Assembly (NCBI RefSeq): GCF_000719115.1
Contig: NZ_JOEA01000027.1
Span: 1 to 64,000 of the forward strand
Reading direction: 5' to 3'
Origin: Lentzea albidocapillata
GTDB lineage: Bacteria; Actinomycetota; Actinomycetes; Mycobacteriales; Pseudonocardiaceae
DNA length: 64,000 nt
Positions within the stretch are counted from its first letter, which is position 1. Every line of letters begins with the position of its first letter. Shown here one piece after another: positions 33,783 to 43,190 of this stretch. The notes under the pieces are model-generated. The model saw only the letters and a list, made by a program, of their open reading frames with translations, searched no databases and was not told where the DNA came from. Made by a program: the position numbers and the translations under genes.

Positions 33783-35558
33783 GTGCGCACATTCACCACT
33801 GCGCTGCTCACCGGAGCCGCAGCGCTGGCGCTGACATCAACCGCCCTCACCGGCGTCTCCGCGGCGGCACCGGCCGAGTCCGGGTACGTCGTCGTTCTGC
33901 ACGGCACCCAGGACGCGGCCTCGTTCGCCGCCGGGCACGTCGACCGGCACGGCGGCCAGGTCAGCCACGTCTACCGGCACGCGCTGCGTGGATTCTCGGC
34001 CACCCTGTCTCCCAGTGGCGCCGACGCGCTGCGCCGCGACCCGAGGGTCGCCTCGGTCGAACCGGACCGGGTCGTGCACACCACCGACACCGTCCCCACC
34101 GGCGTCGACCGCGCGTACGCCACCGCCAACCCGAACCTGAAAATCAACGGCAGCAACGACTACAGCGTCGACGTCGACGTCGCGGTGATCGACACCGGGG
34201 TCGCCCAGCACCCCGACCTGACCGTCGTGGCCCGCGCGAACTGTGTCAACAGCACCACCTGCGCCCCCAACTCCGGCGCTGACGACCACGGCCACGGCAC
34301 CCACGTGGCGGGCACGATCGGCGCCCGCGACGACGGCAACGGAGTTGTCGGTATCGCCCCCGGCGCCCGCATCTGGTCGGCCAAGGTCCTGAACGCCAGT
34401 GGAAGCGGCAACCTGTCCGGGGTCACCGCCGGCGTCGACTGGGTCGCCGCGAACGCCGCCGAGATCGAGGTGGCGAACATGAGCCTCGGCTGCGACAACT
34501 GCACCGACGCCGCGCTCGGCCAGGCCATCACCAACGCGGTGGCCAAGGGCGTGGTGTTCGTCGTGGCCGCGGGCAACAACGACAAGGACGCCAGGACGTT
34601 CTTCCCAGCCAACCACCCGGACGTCGTCACGGTGTCCGCGCTCGCCGACTTCAATGGCAAGCCAGGCGGCGGGACCGGATCGACGTGCCGCGCCGACCAG
34701 GACGACACCCTGGCCGACTTCAGCAACTTCGGCTCCACGGTGGAGATCACCGCGCCCGGCACGTGCATCAACTCGACGTTCCTCGACGGCGGGTACAAGG
34801 TGCTGAGCGGCACCTCCATGGCCGCGCCGCACGTCGCGGGTGCCGCCGGTCTGCTCACGGCGAACGGCAACCGCGCCACCGGCCGCGACGGCGTCCTCGC
34901 CGTGCGGCAGCGGCTGATCGACACCGCGAACACCGACTGGACCGACGACTCGGGCGACAACGTCAAGGAACCGCTGCTCGACGTGCGGTCCACTCAGGAC
35001 TACCCGGCGGGCGCCGCGGACCCCGGCCGCCCGACCGCGGCGTTCACCAGTGCCTGCTCCACGTCGAACACCACCTGCTCGTTCGACGCGGCCGGTTCGA
35101 CCGACACCGACGGCACCATCACCGGCTACGCCTGGGACTTCGGCGACGGCAGCACCGGTACCGGCAAGACGGCCGGGCACACCTACGGCAAGGCGGCCTA
35201 CTACAGCGTCCGGCTGACCGTGACCGACAACGCGGGCAAGACGAACACCACCCGCCGCATGGTCAAGGCGGGCGACCTGCCTCCCACGGCCGCGTTCACC
35301 GCCCGTTGCCAGCGCGGGACCTGCTCCTTCGACGGCAGCGCGTCGACGGACGAGGAAGGCGCCGTCGGCGGCCACGCGTGGGCCTTCGACGACGGCACCA
35401 CCGGAACCGGCAGGACGATCTCGCACAGCTACCCCAACGTCTCCCGCGTCTACCAGGTGAAGCTGACCGTCACCGACAGCCGCGGCCAGACAGGCAGCAC
35501 CACCCGCGAGGTCCGCTGCTCGAAGCACATCACCACCCCGCTCTGTTTCACCTTCTGA
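33783..35558 (+). CDS. secreted S8 subtilisin-like protease with PKD domains
   Basis: A 591-residue secreted serine protease. The order is signal peptide (1-28), inhibitor I9 propeptide (about 35-100, YVVVLHGTQD...), peptidase S8 (about 115-400) and two PKD domains (about 412-500 and 505-585). The triad is Asp137 in VAVIDTGVA, His171 in DHGHGTHVAG and Ser345 in SGTSMAAPHVAG. Several cysteine pairs suggest disulfides. It starts at GTG with GAGAGGA upstream. The PKD domains probably bind polymeric substrate. A 13-bp hairpin follows. Confidence 0.95.
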   Translation: MRTFTTALLTGAAALALTSTALTGVSAAAPAESGYVVVLHGTQDAASFAAGHVDRHGGQVSHVYRHALRGFSATLSPSGADALRRDPRVASVEPDRVVHTTDTVPTGVDRAYATANPNLKINGSNDYSVDVDVAVIDTGVAQHPDLTVVARANCVNSTTCAPNSGADDHGHGTHVAGTIGARDDGNGVVGIAPGARIWSAKVLNASGSGNLSGVTAGVDWVAANAAEIEVANMSLGCDNCTDAALGQAITNAVAKGVVFVVAAGNNDKDARTFFPANHPDVVTVSALADFNGKPGGGTGSTCRADQDDTLADFSNFGSTVEITAPGTCINSTFLDGGYKVLSGTSMAAPHVAGAAGLLTANGNRATGRDGVLAVRQRLIDTANTDWTDDSGDNVKEPLLDVRSTQDYPAGAADPGRPTAAFTSACSTSNTTCSFDAAGSTDTDGTITGYAWDFGDGSTGTGKTAGHTYGKAAYYSVRLTVTDNAGKTNTTRRMVKAGDLPPTAAFTARCQRGTCSFDGSASTDEEGAVGGHAWAFDDGTTGTGRTISHSYPNVSRVYQVKLTVTDSRGQTGSTTREVRCSKHITTPLCFTF

Positions 35559-35566
35559 TGCCCGCA

Positions 35567-35594
35567 GTGGCGCTGTGAGTCCTCACAGCGCCAC
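35567..35594. terminator. hairpin terminator after subtilisin gene
   Basis: A perfect inverted repeat GTGGCGCTGTGAG / CTCACAGCGCCAC with a 2-nt centre, 8 nt beyond the protease stop. It probably ends that transcript before the nucleoside hydrolase gene. Confidence 0.8.
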
Positions 35595-35647
35595 CGTGCG
35601 CAGGGGCACCAGCCTGCACGGCACGCGTCGTCGGGCAGGCTGGACGC

Positions 35648-36484
35648 ATGGCACACAGGCTCATCATCGACACCGACCCCGGCGTGGACGACGCGTTCGC
35701 GATCGCGCTCGCCGCCCGCAGCCCAGAGGTCGAGCTCGTCGGCCTCACCACGGTGTTCGGCAACGTAGGGCTCGACCTCACCACCCGCAACGCCCAGCGG
35801 CTGCTCGCCTACCTCGGCCGCACGGACGTGCCGGTGGTCCGGGGCGCGGAAGGACCGGGCGGGGCCGCGGACGTGCACGGCGAGGACGGACTCGGCGGGC
35901 AGGCGCACACGTTGCCCGAGAGCGACACCGAACTCTTCGGCGACGATGTCACCGGCTTCTTCCGCGAGCGGCTGACGCCGGAGACGGTGGTGGTCGCCAT
36001 CGGACCGCAGACCAACATCGCCAGGGCGCTCGACGCGGGTGTCGAGTTCCCGCGCCTGATCGTCATGGGTGGCGGGCTGGATGTCGGCAACACCACCGCC
36101 AGGGCCGAGTTCAACTTCTGGGCCGATCCCCAGGCAGCGAGGACGGTCATCCGTAAGGCGAACCCGATCGTCGTACCGCTCAACCTCACCCACCGGTGCA
36201 TCGCCGACGCCGAGTTCCTCGCCAAGGTCGACCAGACGCTGAGCAACCTCACCGGCACCTACCGCGCGTATCTGGCCGGCCGGTCGGAGAACGAGGGCAT
36301 CTACGTCCACGACGCCGTGGCGGTGGCCGAGGCGATCATCCCCGGCACGCTGAAGACCACGACGCACCTGCTCGATGTCGACGACGAGGGCGCGCTCGTC
36401 GAAGGAAAGCACCAGGTAGAGGTCGCGGAAGACTGCGATTGGCCCGCCCTGAGGGCCTTCATGGAGCAGCGCTTGTCCGTTTGA
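35648..36484 (+). CDS. nucleoside hydrolase (IUNH family)
   Basis: A 278-residue inosine-uridine preferring nucleoside hydrolase. The calcium-binding signature is IIDTDPGVDDAFAI at the N terminus, with the second half of the site in NFWADPQAARTV (Asp162 region) and VHDAVAVAEA near the C terminus. It cleaves the N-glycosidic bond of ribonucleosides for base salvage. It has no signal peptide and acts in the cytosol. It is separated from the protease by a hairpin and precedes the mannosidase gene by 58 nt. Confidence 0.93.
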   Translation: MAHRLIIDTDPGVDDAFAIALAARSPEVELVGLTTVFGNVGLDLTTRNAQRLLAYLGRTDVPVVRGAEGPGGAADVHGEDGLGGQAHTLPESDTELFGDDVTGFFRERLTPETVVVAIGPQTNIARALDAGVEFPRLIVMGGGLDVGNTTARAEFNFWADPQAARTVIRKANPIVVPLNLTHRCIADAEFLAKVDQTLSNLTGTYRAYLAGRSENEGIYVHDAVAVAEAIIPGTLKTTTHLLDVDDEGALVEGKHQVEVAEDCDWPALRAFMEQRLSV

Positions 36485-36542
36485 CGACAACTTCGTGTCG
36501 CTCTCTGGGGTTGCGCGGGCACGGTAAGTAGGGTCCGCGACC

Positions 36543-39500
36543 ATGCAGCGAAGAGTCCTCACGACAGCTGCGGTGGCGGCGGCCATGACGTTCGGAGTGG
36601 TCCCTGCCTCCGCTCAGCCCGAAATCCAGGTGGTGCCCGATCCGGCGGCACACGTGAACCCGTTCATCGGCACGACCAACCTCGGGAACACCTTTCCCGG
36701 CGCGGTCGTGCCGTTCGGCATGTTCTCCTTCAGCCCGGAAGCCAGTCGCGGCAACACCCTGCGCGCCGCAGCTCCCGGCGGATACCGGTACGACGCCACG
36801 AAGATCCGCGGCTTCAGCCTCACCCACATGTCGGGAACGGGCTGTGCGGGCGGCAGCGGCGACATCCCGATCTTCCCGCACGTCGGCGCCGTCACCACCT
36901 CGCCGACCACGGACGCGACCGACGCGGTCTACGCCAGCGAGTTCACGCACGCGGACGAGGTGGCCAAGCCCGGCCGCTACGACGTGACGCTCAAGTCCGG
37001 CGCCAAGGCCGAGCTGTCCGCCACCGAACGCACCGGTGCCGCGCGGTTCAGCTTCCCCGCGGACAAGCCGGCGACGGTGCTGATCAACACGTCCAAGTCG
37101 CAGGTCGGCAGCAGTGACGCGCAGACCGTGGTCGACAAGGACAAGCGGACCATCACCGGGTCCGTGACCAGCGGAAACTTCTGCGGCTACATCAACCAGG
37201 CCGGCCGCCGCAGCTACTACACGCTGCATTTCGTGGCAGAGTTCGACCAGGAGTTCACCGAGGTCGGCACGTACCAGGACAACGTTGTCACGCCCGGAAG
37301 CACGTCCTCCAAGGGCGGCACGACGTACGGGACGAACGGCTGGCCGGTGCTGGGCAAGGGTTCCGGGGCGTACCTCGGGTTCGCGCCCGGCAGCCAGGTG
37401 GGCGTCAGGGTCGGCATCTCCTACGTCAGCCTGGACAACGCACGCGAGAACCTCAGGGCCGAGAACAAGGGTCAGTCCATTGAGGACATGAGGGACAACG
37501 CGTACATCGCGTGGCAGAAGCAGCTCAGGCGCATCGAGGTCGGCGGCGGCTCCGATGACGAGCGGACCAAGTTCTACACCGCGCTGTACCACTCGCTGTT
37601 GCACCCCAACCTGTTCAGCGACGTCAACGGCGAGTACGCCGGGTTCGACGGCAGGACCCACAAGATCGACAAGAGACGGCAGAAGGCCCAGTACGGCACG
37701 TTCTCCGGCTGGGACGTCTACCGCTCGCAGCTGCAGCTGCTCACCCTGCTCGAACCGCAGATCGGCTCGGACATCGCGCAGTCGCTGCTCAACCAGGCCG
37801 AGCAGAACAACGGCGTGTGGGACCGCTGGACGCACAACGGCGGCGGCACCCACGTCATGAACGGTGACCCGGCGCCGATCGCGCTGGCCGCCATCTCGGC
37901 GTTCGGCGGCGACAAGTACGACCTCAGGTCGTCTCTGAAGTCGTTGGTCAAGGCCGCGACCGTGCCGACGGCGCTGGACCTGAGCAAGGAAGGCTGGGCC
38001 GTCATGTCGGTCGGGCAGCGGCCGTCGCTCGACAAGTACCTGCAGAACAAGTACATGCCGGCCGTGTCGAACGCCTGGGGTGGCGCGGCGGAGACCCTGG
38101 AGATCTCCGCGGCGGACTTCGCGATCAGCCAGCTGGCCGAGCGCACGGGCGACAAGAAGATCGCGAAGACGTTCGCCGAGCGTGCGCAGTGGTGGCAGAA
38201 CAACTTCGACCCGGTCGCGGACAGGACCGGCGGCTACATCCGCAACCGCAACGCCGACGGCACCTGGGTCAAGGACTTCACACCGGACACCGGCAACGGG
38301 TTCGTCGAGGGCAGCAGCGCCCAGTACACATGGATGGTGACGCACAACGTCGCCGGGCTCGTCGACTCGCTGGGCGGCCGTGAGCGCGCCAACAAGCGGC
38401 TGGACGACTTCTTCCACAACGCCGACGGCACGTGGGCGTTGACGGGCCGCGGTGGCGCGAAGTCCGAACTGGACAACGAGCCGTCGGTGAACGTGCCGTG
38501 GCTCTACAACTACACCGGCCAGCCCGCCAAGGCGCAGGAGACGCTGCGCGAGACCATCAACACGCTGTGGAAGAACGCTCCCGGCGGCATTCCCGGCAAC
38601 GACGACCTCGGCGCCATGTCGTCGTGGTTCGTGTTCACCTCGATGGGCATCTACCCGCAGGTGCCGTCGCGCGCCGAACTGGTGCTGAGCAGCCCGCTGT
38701 TCACGTCGGTGAAGATCAACCGCGGTGGCGGCAAGGACATCACGATCACCGCGTCCGCCGCGAACACCGCCACGAAGTACGTGCAGTCGCTGAAGGTCAA
38801 CGGTCGCGCGTCGTCGAAGACCTGGCTGCCCGAGTCGTTCGTGGAACGCGGTGGCAAGCTGGACTTCGTGCTGGGCAAGGCTCCTTCCGCATGGGGCACG
38901 GGTGCCTCGGACGCCCCGCCGTCGTTCCGCGAGGGCGAGAAGCCGATCAGGCACGACCAGCCGTACTTCCTCACGGTCGAGCCGCGGCAGCTCGTGGTGG
39001 AGCCGGGCAAGTCCGTCACGGCGAAGGTCGACTCGGTCAAGCTCTACGACGGTGACCCGAAGGCGACCTACACGATCACCGGCTCGGACGCGCTCACGTT
39101 CACGCCGGCGACCGGCGCCGTGCCCGGCGACTTCACGGTCGCGGCCAAACCCGATGCGGCGCAGGGCTTCTACGACATCACCGTGACGGTGAACGTCGAA
39201 GGAGCCGCGAAACCCGTGGTGCTGCCCCAGATCGTGAAGGTGGCACCGGCGGGCAGCATGCTCGCGGCCGTGAACAACGTGGGCGCCTCCGCCGACGCCA
39301 CCGGCGAGGGCGACTTCGACGGCGGCGGCTACAGCTACTCGCGGGAAGCGCTGGCCACGGCCGGCCTCCCGCCGGGCGGTACGGGCACCGTCGACGGCCT
39401 GACGTTCACCTGGCCGTCGTCGCCTCCCGGCCGCCCGGACAACGCGACCGCCGCGAAGCAGACGCTTGCCCTGTCGGGTACGCGGCTCGCGTTCGTGGGT

Positions 39501-39800
39501 TCGGCCGCCAACGGGGCGCGCACCAAGCCGGCCACGGTGACGTTCACGGACGGCACCACCGCCACCGTCGAGATCGGCTTCAGCGACTGGACGCTCGGCG
39601 GCGGTGGGGCAGCCCCCAGCTACGGCAACGTGATCGTCGCGGCCACGCCGTACCGCAACCAGTCGGGTGGCGGCAGCGAGAAGGTCGCCACCCACATCTT
39701 CGCCACGAAGACGTACGTGGCTCCGGAGGGCAAGACTCTGCAGAGCGTGACGCTTCCGGAGGATGGAAACATGCACCTCTTCGCCATCGCCACCGCCTAG
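36543..39800 (+). CDS. secreted GH92 alpha-mannosidase
   Basis: A 1085-residue secreted exo-alpha-mannosidase of GH92, a calcium-dependent inverting family. Residues 1-25 form the signal peptide. The N-terminal domain has VNPFIGTTNLGNTFPGAVVP and LTHMSGTGC. The catalytic (alpha/alpha)6 region shows GFVEGSSAQYTW (Glu about 589) and GGIPGNDDLGAMSSW. The last 330 residues are beta-rich accessory domains, longer than in minimal members. It probably trims fungal or yeast mannan or glycoprotein glycans. It is a single gene followed by a perfect 21-bp hairpin. Confidence 0.95.
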   Translation: MQRRVLTTAAVAAAMTFGVVPASAQPEIQVVPDPAAHVNPFIGTTNLGNTFPGAVVPFGMFSFSPEASRGNTLRAAAPGGYRYDATKIRGFSLTHMSGTGCAGGSGDIPIFPHVGAVTTSPTTDATDAVYASEFTHADEVAKPGRYDVTLKSGAKAELSATERTGAARFSFPADKPATVLINTSKSQVGSSDAQTVVDKDKRTITGSVTSGNFCGYINQAGRRSYYTLHFVAEFDQEFTEVGTYQDNVVTPGSTSSKGGTTYGTNGWPVLGKGSGAYLGFAPGSQVGVRVGISYVSLDNARENLRAENKGQSIEDMRDNAYIAWQKQLRRIEVGGGSDDERTKFYTALYHSLLHPNLFSDVNGEYAGFDGRTHKIDKRRQKAQYGTFSGWDVYRSQLQLLTLLEPQIGSDIAQSLLNQAEQNNGVWDRWTHNGGGTHVMNGDPAPIALAAISAFGGDKYDLRSSLKSLVKAATVPTALDLSKEGWAVMSVGQRPSLDKYLQNKYMPAVSNAWGGAAETLEISAADFAISQLAERTGDKKIAKTFAERAQWWQNNFDPVADRTGGYIRNRNADGTWVKDFTPDTGNGFVEGSSAQYTWMVTHNVAGLVDSLGGRERANKRLDDFFHNADGTWALTGRGGAKSELDNEPSVNVPWLYNYTGQPAKAQETLRETINTLWKNAPGGIPGNDDLGAMSSWFVFTSMGIYPQVPSRAELVLSSPLFTSVKINRGGGKDITITASAANTATKYVQSLKVNGRASSKTWLPESFVERGGKLDFVLGKAPSAWGTGASDAPPSFREGEKPIRHDQPYFLTVEPRQLVVEPGKSVTAKVDSVKLYDGDPKATYTITGSDALTFTPATGAVPGDFTVAAKPDAAQGFYDITVTVNVEGAAKPVVLPQIVKVAPAGSMLAAVNNVGASADATGEGDFDGGGYSYSREALATAGLPPGGTGTVDGLTFTWPSSPPGRPDNATAAKQTLALSGTRLAFVGSAANGARTKPATVTFTDGTTATVEIGFSDWTLGGGGAAPSYGNVIVAATPYRNQSGGGSEKVATHIFATKTYVAPEGKTLQSVTLPEDGNMHLFAIATA

Positions 39801-39809
39801 CGGGTTCGG

Positions 39810-39857
39810 GTGTCTGCAAGTACTGCCGACTGGACGGTCGGCAGTACTTGCAGACAC
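39810..39857. terminator. perfect 21-bp hairpin after mannosidase gene
   Basis: A 21-bp perfect inverted repeat (starts GTGTCTGCAAG, right arm ends CTTGCAGACAC) around a 6-nt loop, 10 nt after the GH92 stop. It is the longest perfect stem of this sort in the window. It probably acts as a terminator; no T-tract follows. Confidence 0.85.
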
Positions 39858-39871
39858 GCCCTCAGGGCGGG

Positions 39872-39885
39872 TGAGAGCGCTCTCA
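39872..39885. promoter_or_regulatory. LacI-type palindromic operator (CebR-like)
   Basis: TGAGAGCGCTCTCA is a perfect 14-bp palindrome, close to the CebR/MalR-type site TGGGAGCGCTCCCA of Streptomyces. It lies 93 bp upstream of the tandem-HTH regulator gene and after the mannosidase terminator. A LacI-family sugar-sensing repressor is the likely binder. Confidence 0.65.
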
Positions 39886-39977
39886 TGGCTGATGTCAACG
39901 CCCAGCCGGGGGCTGGCGCCAGGGCGTATGGTGGGACCGATCCGAGTGCCGCCGACTCGCTCTGAGCGTGAGGCGCC

Positions 39978-40700
39978 ATGCCCAACTGCGTGCGATCGAC
40001 GAGGATCGCAGTGCACTCGCGGGAACGGCTGACCACCGATGCCGTCGCGAGCTGGCTCGACGCGCTACCTGGCTGGCTCGTCGTCGGCACCGCCTACTCA
40101 CAGGACGATCTCCTGCTGCTCTGCCGGCTTCGGCCTCCTGACGTCGTCGTCGGCCAGCTCGAACCGGAATCCCTACCGGAAATTCCACTTGTCCGGTTGT
40201 GCCCGGCCTCCGGGCTCGCGTCTCTGCGCACCCAACTCGAACGCATCTCGCTCCCGCCTCAGCGCCGAAGCGCGCCGGGTGCGCTGACCGACCGCGAGAT
40301 GGAGGTGCTCGCCCACGTCTGCTCCGGACTGTCCGCCGCGCAACTCGCGGCCGTCCTGCGGCTCTCCCCGCACACGGTGGTCAACTACAAGCGCCGCATC
40401 TTCACCAAACTCGGCGTGCAGAGCCGGGTGCAGGCGGCCGCGGTCGTCTCACGGCTCGGCCTGGTGCGCTCGTCCTGCTCGGTGCCGGCCGCTCATGAGA
40501 ACGTTCCCACGCTCACTCATCGGGAGCACGACATCCTCGACTCGATCGCGCGGGGTGAGTCGGTGCGACAGACCGCCCGCGCGCTGGGGATCGCGGTGAA
40601 GACCGTGGAGTCGGAGCAACGGCAGCTGTTCTTCAAGCTGCGAGTGCACAATCGGTCGCAGGCGTTCTCGGAGGCGCAGCGACTCGGGCTGCTCACGTAG
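39978..40700 (+). CDS. regulator with two tandem LuxR-type HTH domains
   Basis: A 240-residue protein with two GerE/LuxR helix-turn-helix domains in one chain. The first (about 100-160) reads ALTDREMEVLAHVCSGLSAA then SPHTVVNYKRRIFTKLGV. The second (about 175-238) reads TLTHREHDILDSIARGESVR then AVKTVESEQRQLFFKLRV. The N-terminal 95 residues have no clear receiver domain: the phosphorylatable Asp is not evident. Two DNA-binding domains without a sensor are unusual. Function and targets are unknown; a LacI-type operator precedes the gene. Confidence 0.85.
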   Translation: MPNCVRSTRIAVHSRERLTTDAVASWLDALPGWLVVGTAYSQDDLLLLCRLRPPDVVVGQLEPESLPEIPLVRLCPASGLASLRTQLERISLPPQRRSAPGALTDREMEVLAHVCSGLSAAQLAAVLRLSPHTVVNYKRRIFTKLGVQSRVQAAAVVSRLGLVRSSCSVPAAHENVPTLTHREHDILDSIARGESVRQTARALGIAVKTVESEQRQLFFKLRVHNRSQAFSEAQRLGLLT

Positions 40701-40769
40701 TTGTTTCGCGTCCCTGCATGGTTTTTCGTCCGTGCGGAGATGAGTGATCTTGCAGAACACTGCGCTGAC

Positions 40770-42284
40770 ATGGGCAATCTCACCAGACGTGGATTCCTGG
40801 GAGGCGTCGCGGGCGCCGGTGCAGTGACATTGGCGCCCTCCCCTGCCGCCGCGCGGGTGGTCGCCGCTGAGGCGGCCACCTCGCCCCGGTTCTTCGGACG
40901 GATGTTCCCCGGGCTGCCACCGTTCGCCGAGAACACGCCGCGCGTTCAGGACGCGTTGCGTGCGATGGGCGCACCGGGCGGGCCGTTGGACGCCAAGGAT
41001 CCGTTGCACGAAGGACCTGTCCGGCTCATCACCAATCCGGAGTTGAGCCCTGGCAACCTCGACAACCCCTTCAACACCGCGGGAACGACGTTCCTCGGGC
41101 AGTTCGTCGATCACGACTTCACGTTCGACCTCAACTCGCGGCTCGCGGTGCCGGCCGTGCCCGAGCAGAGTCCGAACACGCGGAATCCCACCCTGTCACT
41201 GGATTCCGTGTATGGCGGCGGTCCTGTCCTGTCGCCCCAGCTGTACGACTCCGGCGACCGGGCCAAGTTCCGGGTGGAGAACGGCGGGCTGTTCGAGGAC
41301 CTGCCCCGGCGCTCTGACGGTGTGGCGATCATCGGGGACCCGCGCAACGACGAGAACCTGATGATCGCCGGGCTGCACGCGGCGTTCCTGTTGTTCCACA
41401 ACCGGGTCGTGGACCGGCTGCGCGCCGAGGGTGTCCCCGGCGATCGGGTCTTCGCTGACGCGCAGAGAACCGTTGTGTGGCACTACCAGTGGATCGTGTT
41501 GCACGAGTTGCTGCCGCAGATCATCGGGTTCGGGATCACGCAGGACGTCCTCACGCACGGGCGGCGCTTCTACCGGCCGGCGCAGGGCGAGCACTTCATG
41601 CCGGTGGAGTTCCAGGGCGCGTGCTACCGGTTCGGGCACAGCCAGGTGCGGCCGTCGTACCGCGCGAACCTGAAGGGAGACAACGGTCAGCCGTTCTTCG
41701 GCTTCATCTTTGATCCCGCGGCCGAGGGACAGAGCGATCCGGTGGACCTGCGCGGCGGGCGGCGGGCGCGCCGGAGGTTCATCGGGTGGCAGACGTTCTT
41801 CGACTTCGGGGACGGCCAGGTGCGGCCGAACAAGCGAGTCGACACGCACATCTCGACGCCGCTGTTCCGGCTGCCGCTCGGGGCGATCCCGGACGGTTCG
41901 CCGCCCGTTGCGCTACCGCAGCGCAACCTGCTCAGGCACCTCACGTGGTCCCTGCCGTCCGGGCAGGAGATCGCCCGGGCGATGGGCATCCCGGTGCTGG
42001 ACTCGGTGCCGGAGCTACGGGAGTTCGGCTTCGACCGCTCGACACCGCTCTGGTACTACACGTTGCGTGAGGCCGAGACGCTCGGTGACGGCATCTCGCT
42101 CGCGGGCGCCTCGGCCCGGCTGGTCGGTGAGGTGTTCATCGGCCTGCTGCAGCTGGATCCCGAGTCGTACCTGAGGCAGCAGCCGAACTGGAAGCCGACG
42201 CTGCCGTCGCGGACCGCGGGCCAGTTCGGAACTGTCGACCTGCTCACGTTCGCCCGCGTCGATCCCGCGAGCCGGGGCCAATAG
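40770..42284 (+). CDS. Tat-exported animal-type haem peroxidase
   Basis: A 504-residue haem peroxidase of the animal (myeloperoxidase/peroxidasin-like) superfamily. The start at 40770 gives a twin-arginine signal (TRRGFLGGVAGAGAV). Distal His115 lies in FLGQFVDHDFTFD, the catalytic Arg192 in GDPRNDENLMIAGLHAAF, and proximal His290 in CYRFGHSQVRPSY. Bacterial members oxidise halides or phenols; the substrate is unknown. A frame extension upstream exists but would bury the Tat signal. It is 70 nt after the tandem-HTH gene, which might regulate it. Confidence 0.92.
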   Translation: MGNLTRRGFLGGVAGAGAVTLAPSPAAARVVAAEAATSPRFFGRMFPGLPPFAENTPRVQDALRAMGAPGGPLDAKDPLHEGPVRLITNPELSPGNLDNPFNTAGTTFLGQFVDHDFTFDLNSRLAVPAVPEQSPNTRNPTLSLDSVYGGGPVLSPQLYDSGDRAKFRVENGGLFEDLPRRSDGVAIIGDPRNDENLMIAGLHAAFLLFHNRVVDRLRAEGVPGDRVFADAQRTVVWHYQWIVLHELLPQIIGFGITQDVLTHGRRFYRPAQGEHFMPVEFQGACYRFGHSQVRPSYRANLKGDNGQPFFGFIFDPAAEGQSDPVDLRGGRRARRRFIGWQTFFDFGDGQVRPNKRVDTHISTPLFRLPLGAIPDGSPPVALPQRNLLRHLTWSLPSGQEIARAMGIPVLDSVPELREFGFDRSTPLWYYTLREAETLGDGISLAGASARLVGEVFIGLLQLDPESYLRQQPNWKPTLPSRTAGQFGTVDLLTFARVDPASRGQ

Positions 42285-42290
42285 GGTTGG

Positions 42291-43019
42291 GTGGTGTTCA
42301 CAGTTTCCGAACGCGACCAGCTGCGCCGCGACCTCGTCAACGCCGCCGACACCGACCCGCGCGTGGTCGGGGCGGCGTTGACCGGTTCGGCGGCCGTGGG
42401 CCGGGAAGACCGCTGGTCGGATATCGACTTCGCGCTGTCGATCGACCGCGAGCTGAACGCGGTGGTGGCCGACTGGACCGCGCTGATTTACGCGTGCGGC
42501 GCGGTCAGCCACCTCGACGTGCGGCGCGGCACTGTCCTCTTCCGGGTTTTCCTGATGCGTTCGACGCTGCAGGTGGACATCGCGTTCTGGCCCTCCTCCG
42601 AGTTCGGCGCGACCGGGCCGACGTTCCGGCTGCTGTTCGGCGAAACCAACCACCTGCCGCCGTCCGGTCAGCCCGACCGCGCCGAGCTCATCGGGTTGGC
42701 CTGGCTGCACGGGTTGCACGCGCGGTCGTCCATCGCGCGTGGCCGCGGGTGGCAGGCGGTCTACATGATCAACGGGATGCGCGACCAGGTGATGTCGCTG
42801 TGGTGCCTTCGCGAGGGCGTGAACGCGGTGCAGGGGCGCGGGCTGGACGACCTGCGGGATGCCGACGCGTTCGCGGGGACCTTGGTGCTGTCCACGCATC
42901 CTGACGAGCTGGCTCGTGCGTTTCATGTGTTGACAGGGCTGTTGCTCGGGGAGATCGACGAGCCGGAGCTGCGGGAGGCTGTCCGGGCGTTGTCACCTGC
43001 GGCAGGGGCGCAGCGCTGA
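42291..43019 (+). CDS. nucleotidyltransferase domain protein
   Basis: A 242-residue protein with a polymerase-beta-like nucleotidyltransferase domain. The signature GSAAVGREDRWSDIDFAL (32-49) supplies the metal-binding Asp44 and Asp46, and a third acidic residue lies in LQVDIAFW. The C-terminal half is helical, like aminoglycoside-nucleotidyltransferase-like and DUF4111-type proteins. The substrate cannot be stated; antibiotic adenylylation, tRNA or protein modification are possible. It begins 7 nt after the peroxidase and may be co-transcribed. Confidence 0.85.
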   Translation: MVFTVSERDQLRRDLVNAADTDPRVVGAALTGSAAVGREDRWSDIDFALSIDRELNAVVADWTALIYACGAVSHLDVRRGTVLFRVFLMRSTLQVDIAFWPSSEFGATGPTFRLLFGETNHLPPSGQPDRAELIGLAWLHGLHARSSIARGRGWQAVYMINGMRDQVMSLWCLREGVNAVQGRGLDDLRDADAFAGTLVLSTHPDELARAFHVLTGLLLGEIDEPELREAVRALSPAAGAQR

Positions 43020-43190
43020 GCAACCTGGGGACGCTGCAGGGGGATGGGATCGGCGGTGGGCGGCAACCCGTCCTCCGCTGCGACGGCGCGAAGCACAGGC
43101 CACCGGGGAGGTGGTGGCTCACGCACTCACCGGGCGGCTGTTCGCACGATCACGTAGCAACGTGGTCAGAGGCCGTGCTGTCGGCCGCGA

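Noticed and set aside
36459..40016. A 1185-codon open frame antisense to the GH92 gene
   Set aside because: It is full of Arg, Gly, Val and His runs and mirrors the codon pattern of the real gene, as expected from high GC at third positions. The plus strand has a clear family with signal peptide and catalytic motifs.
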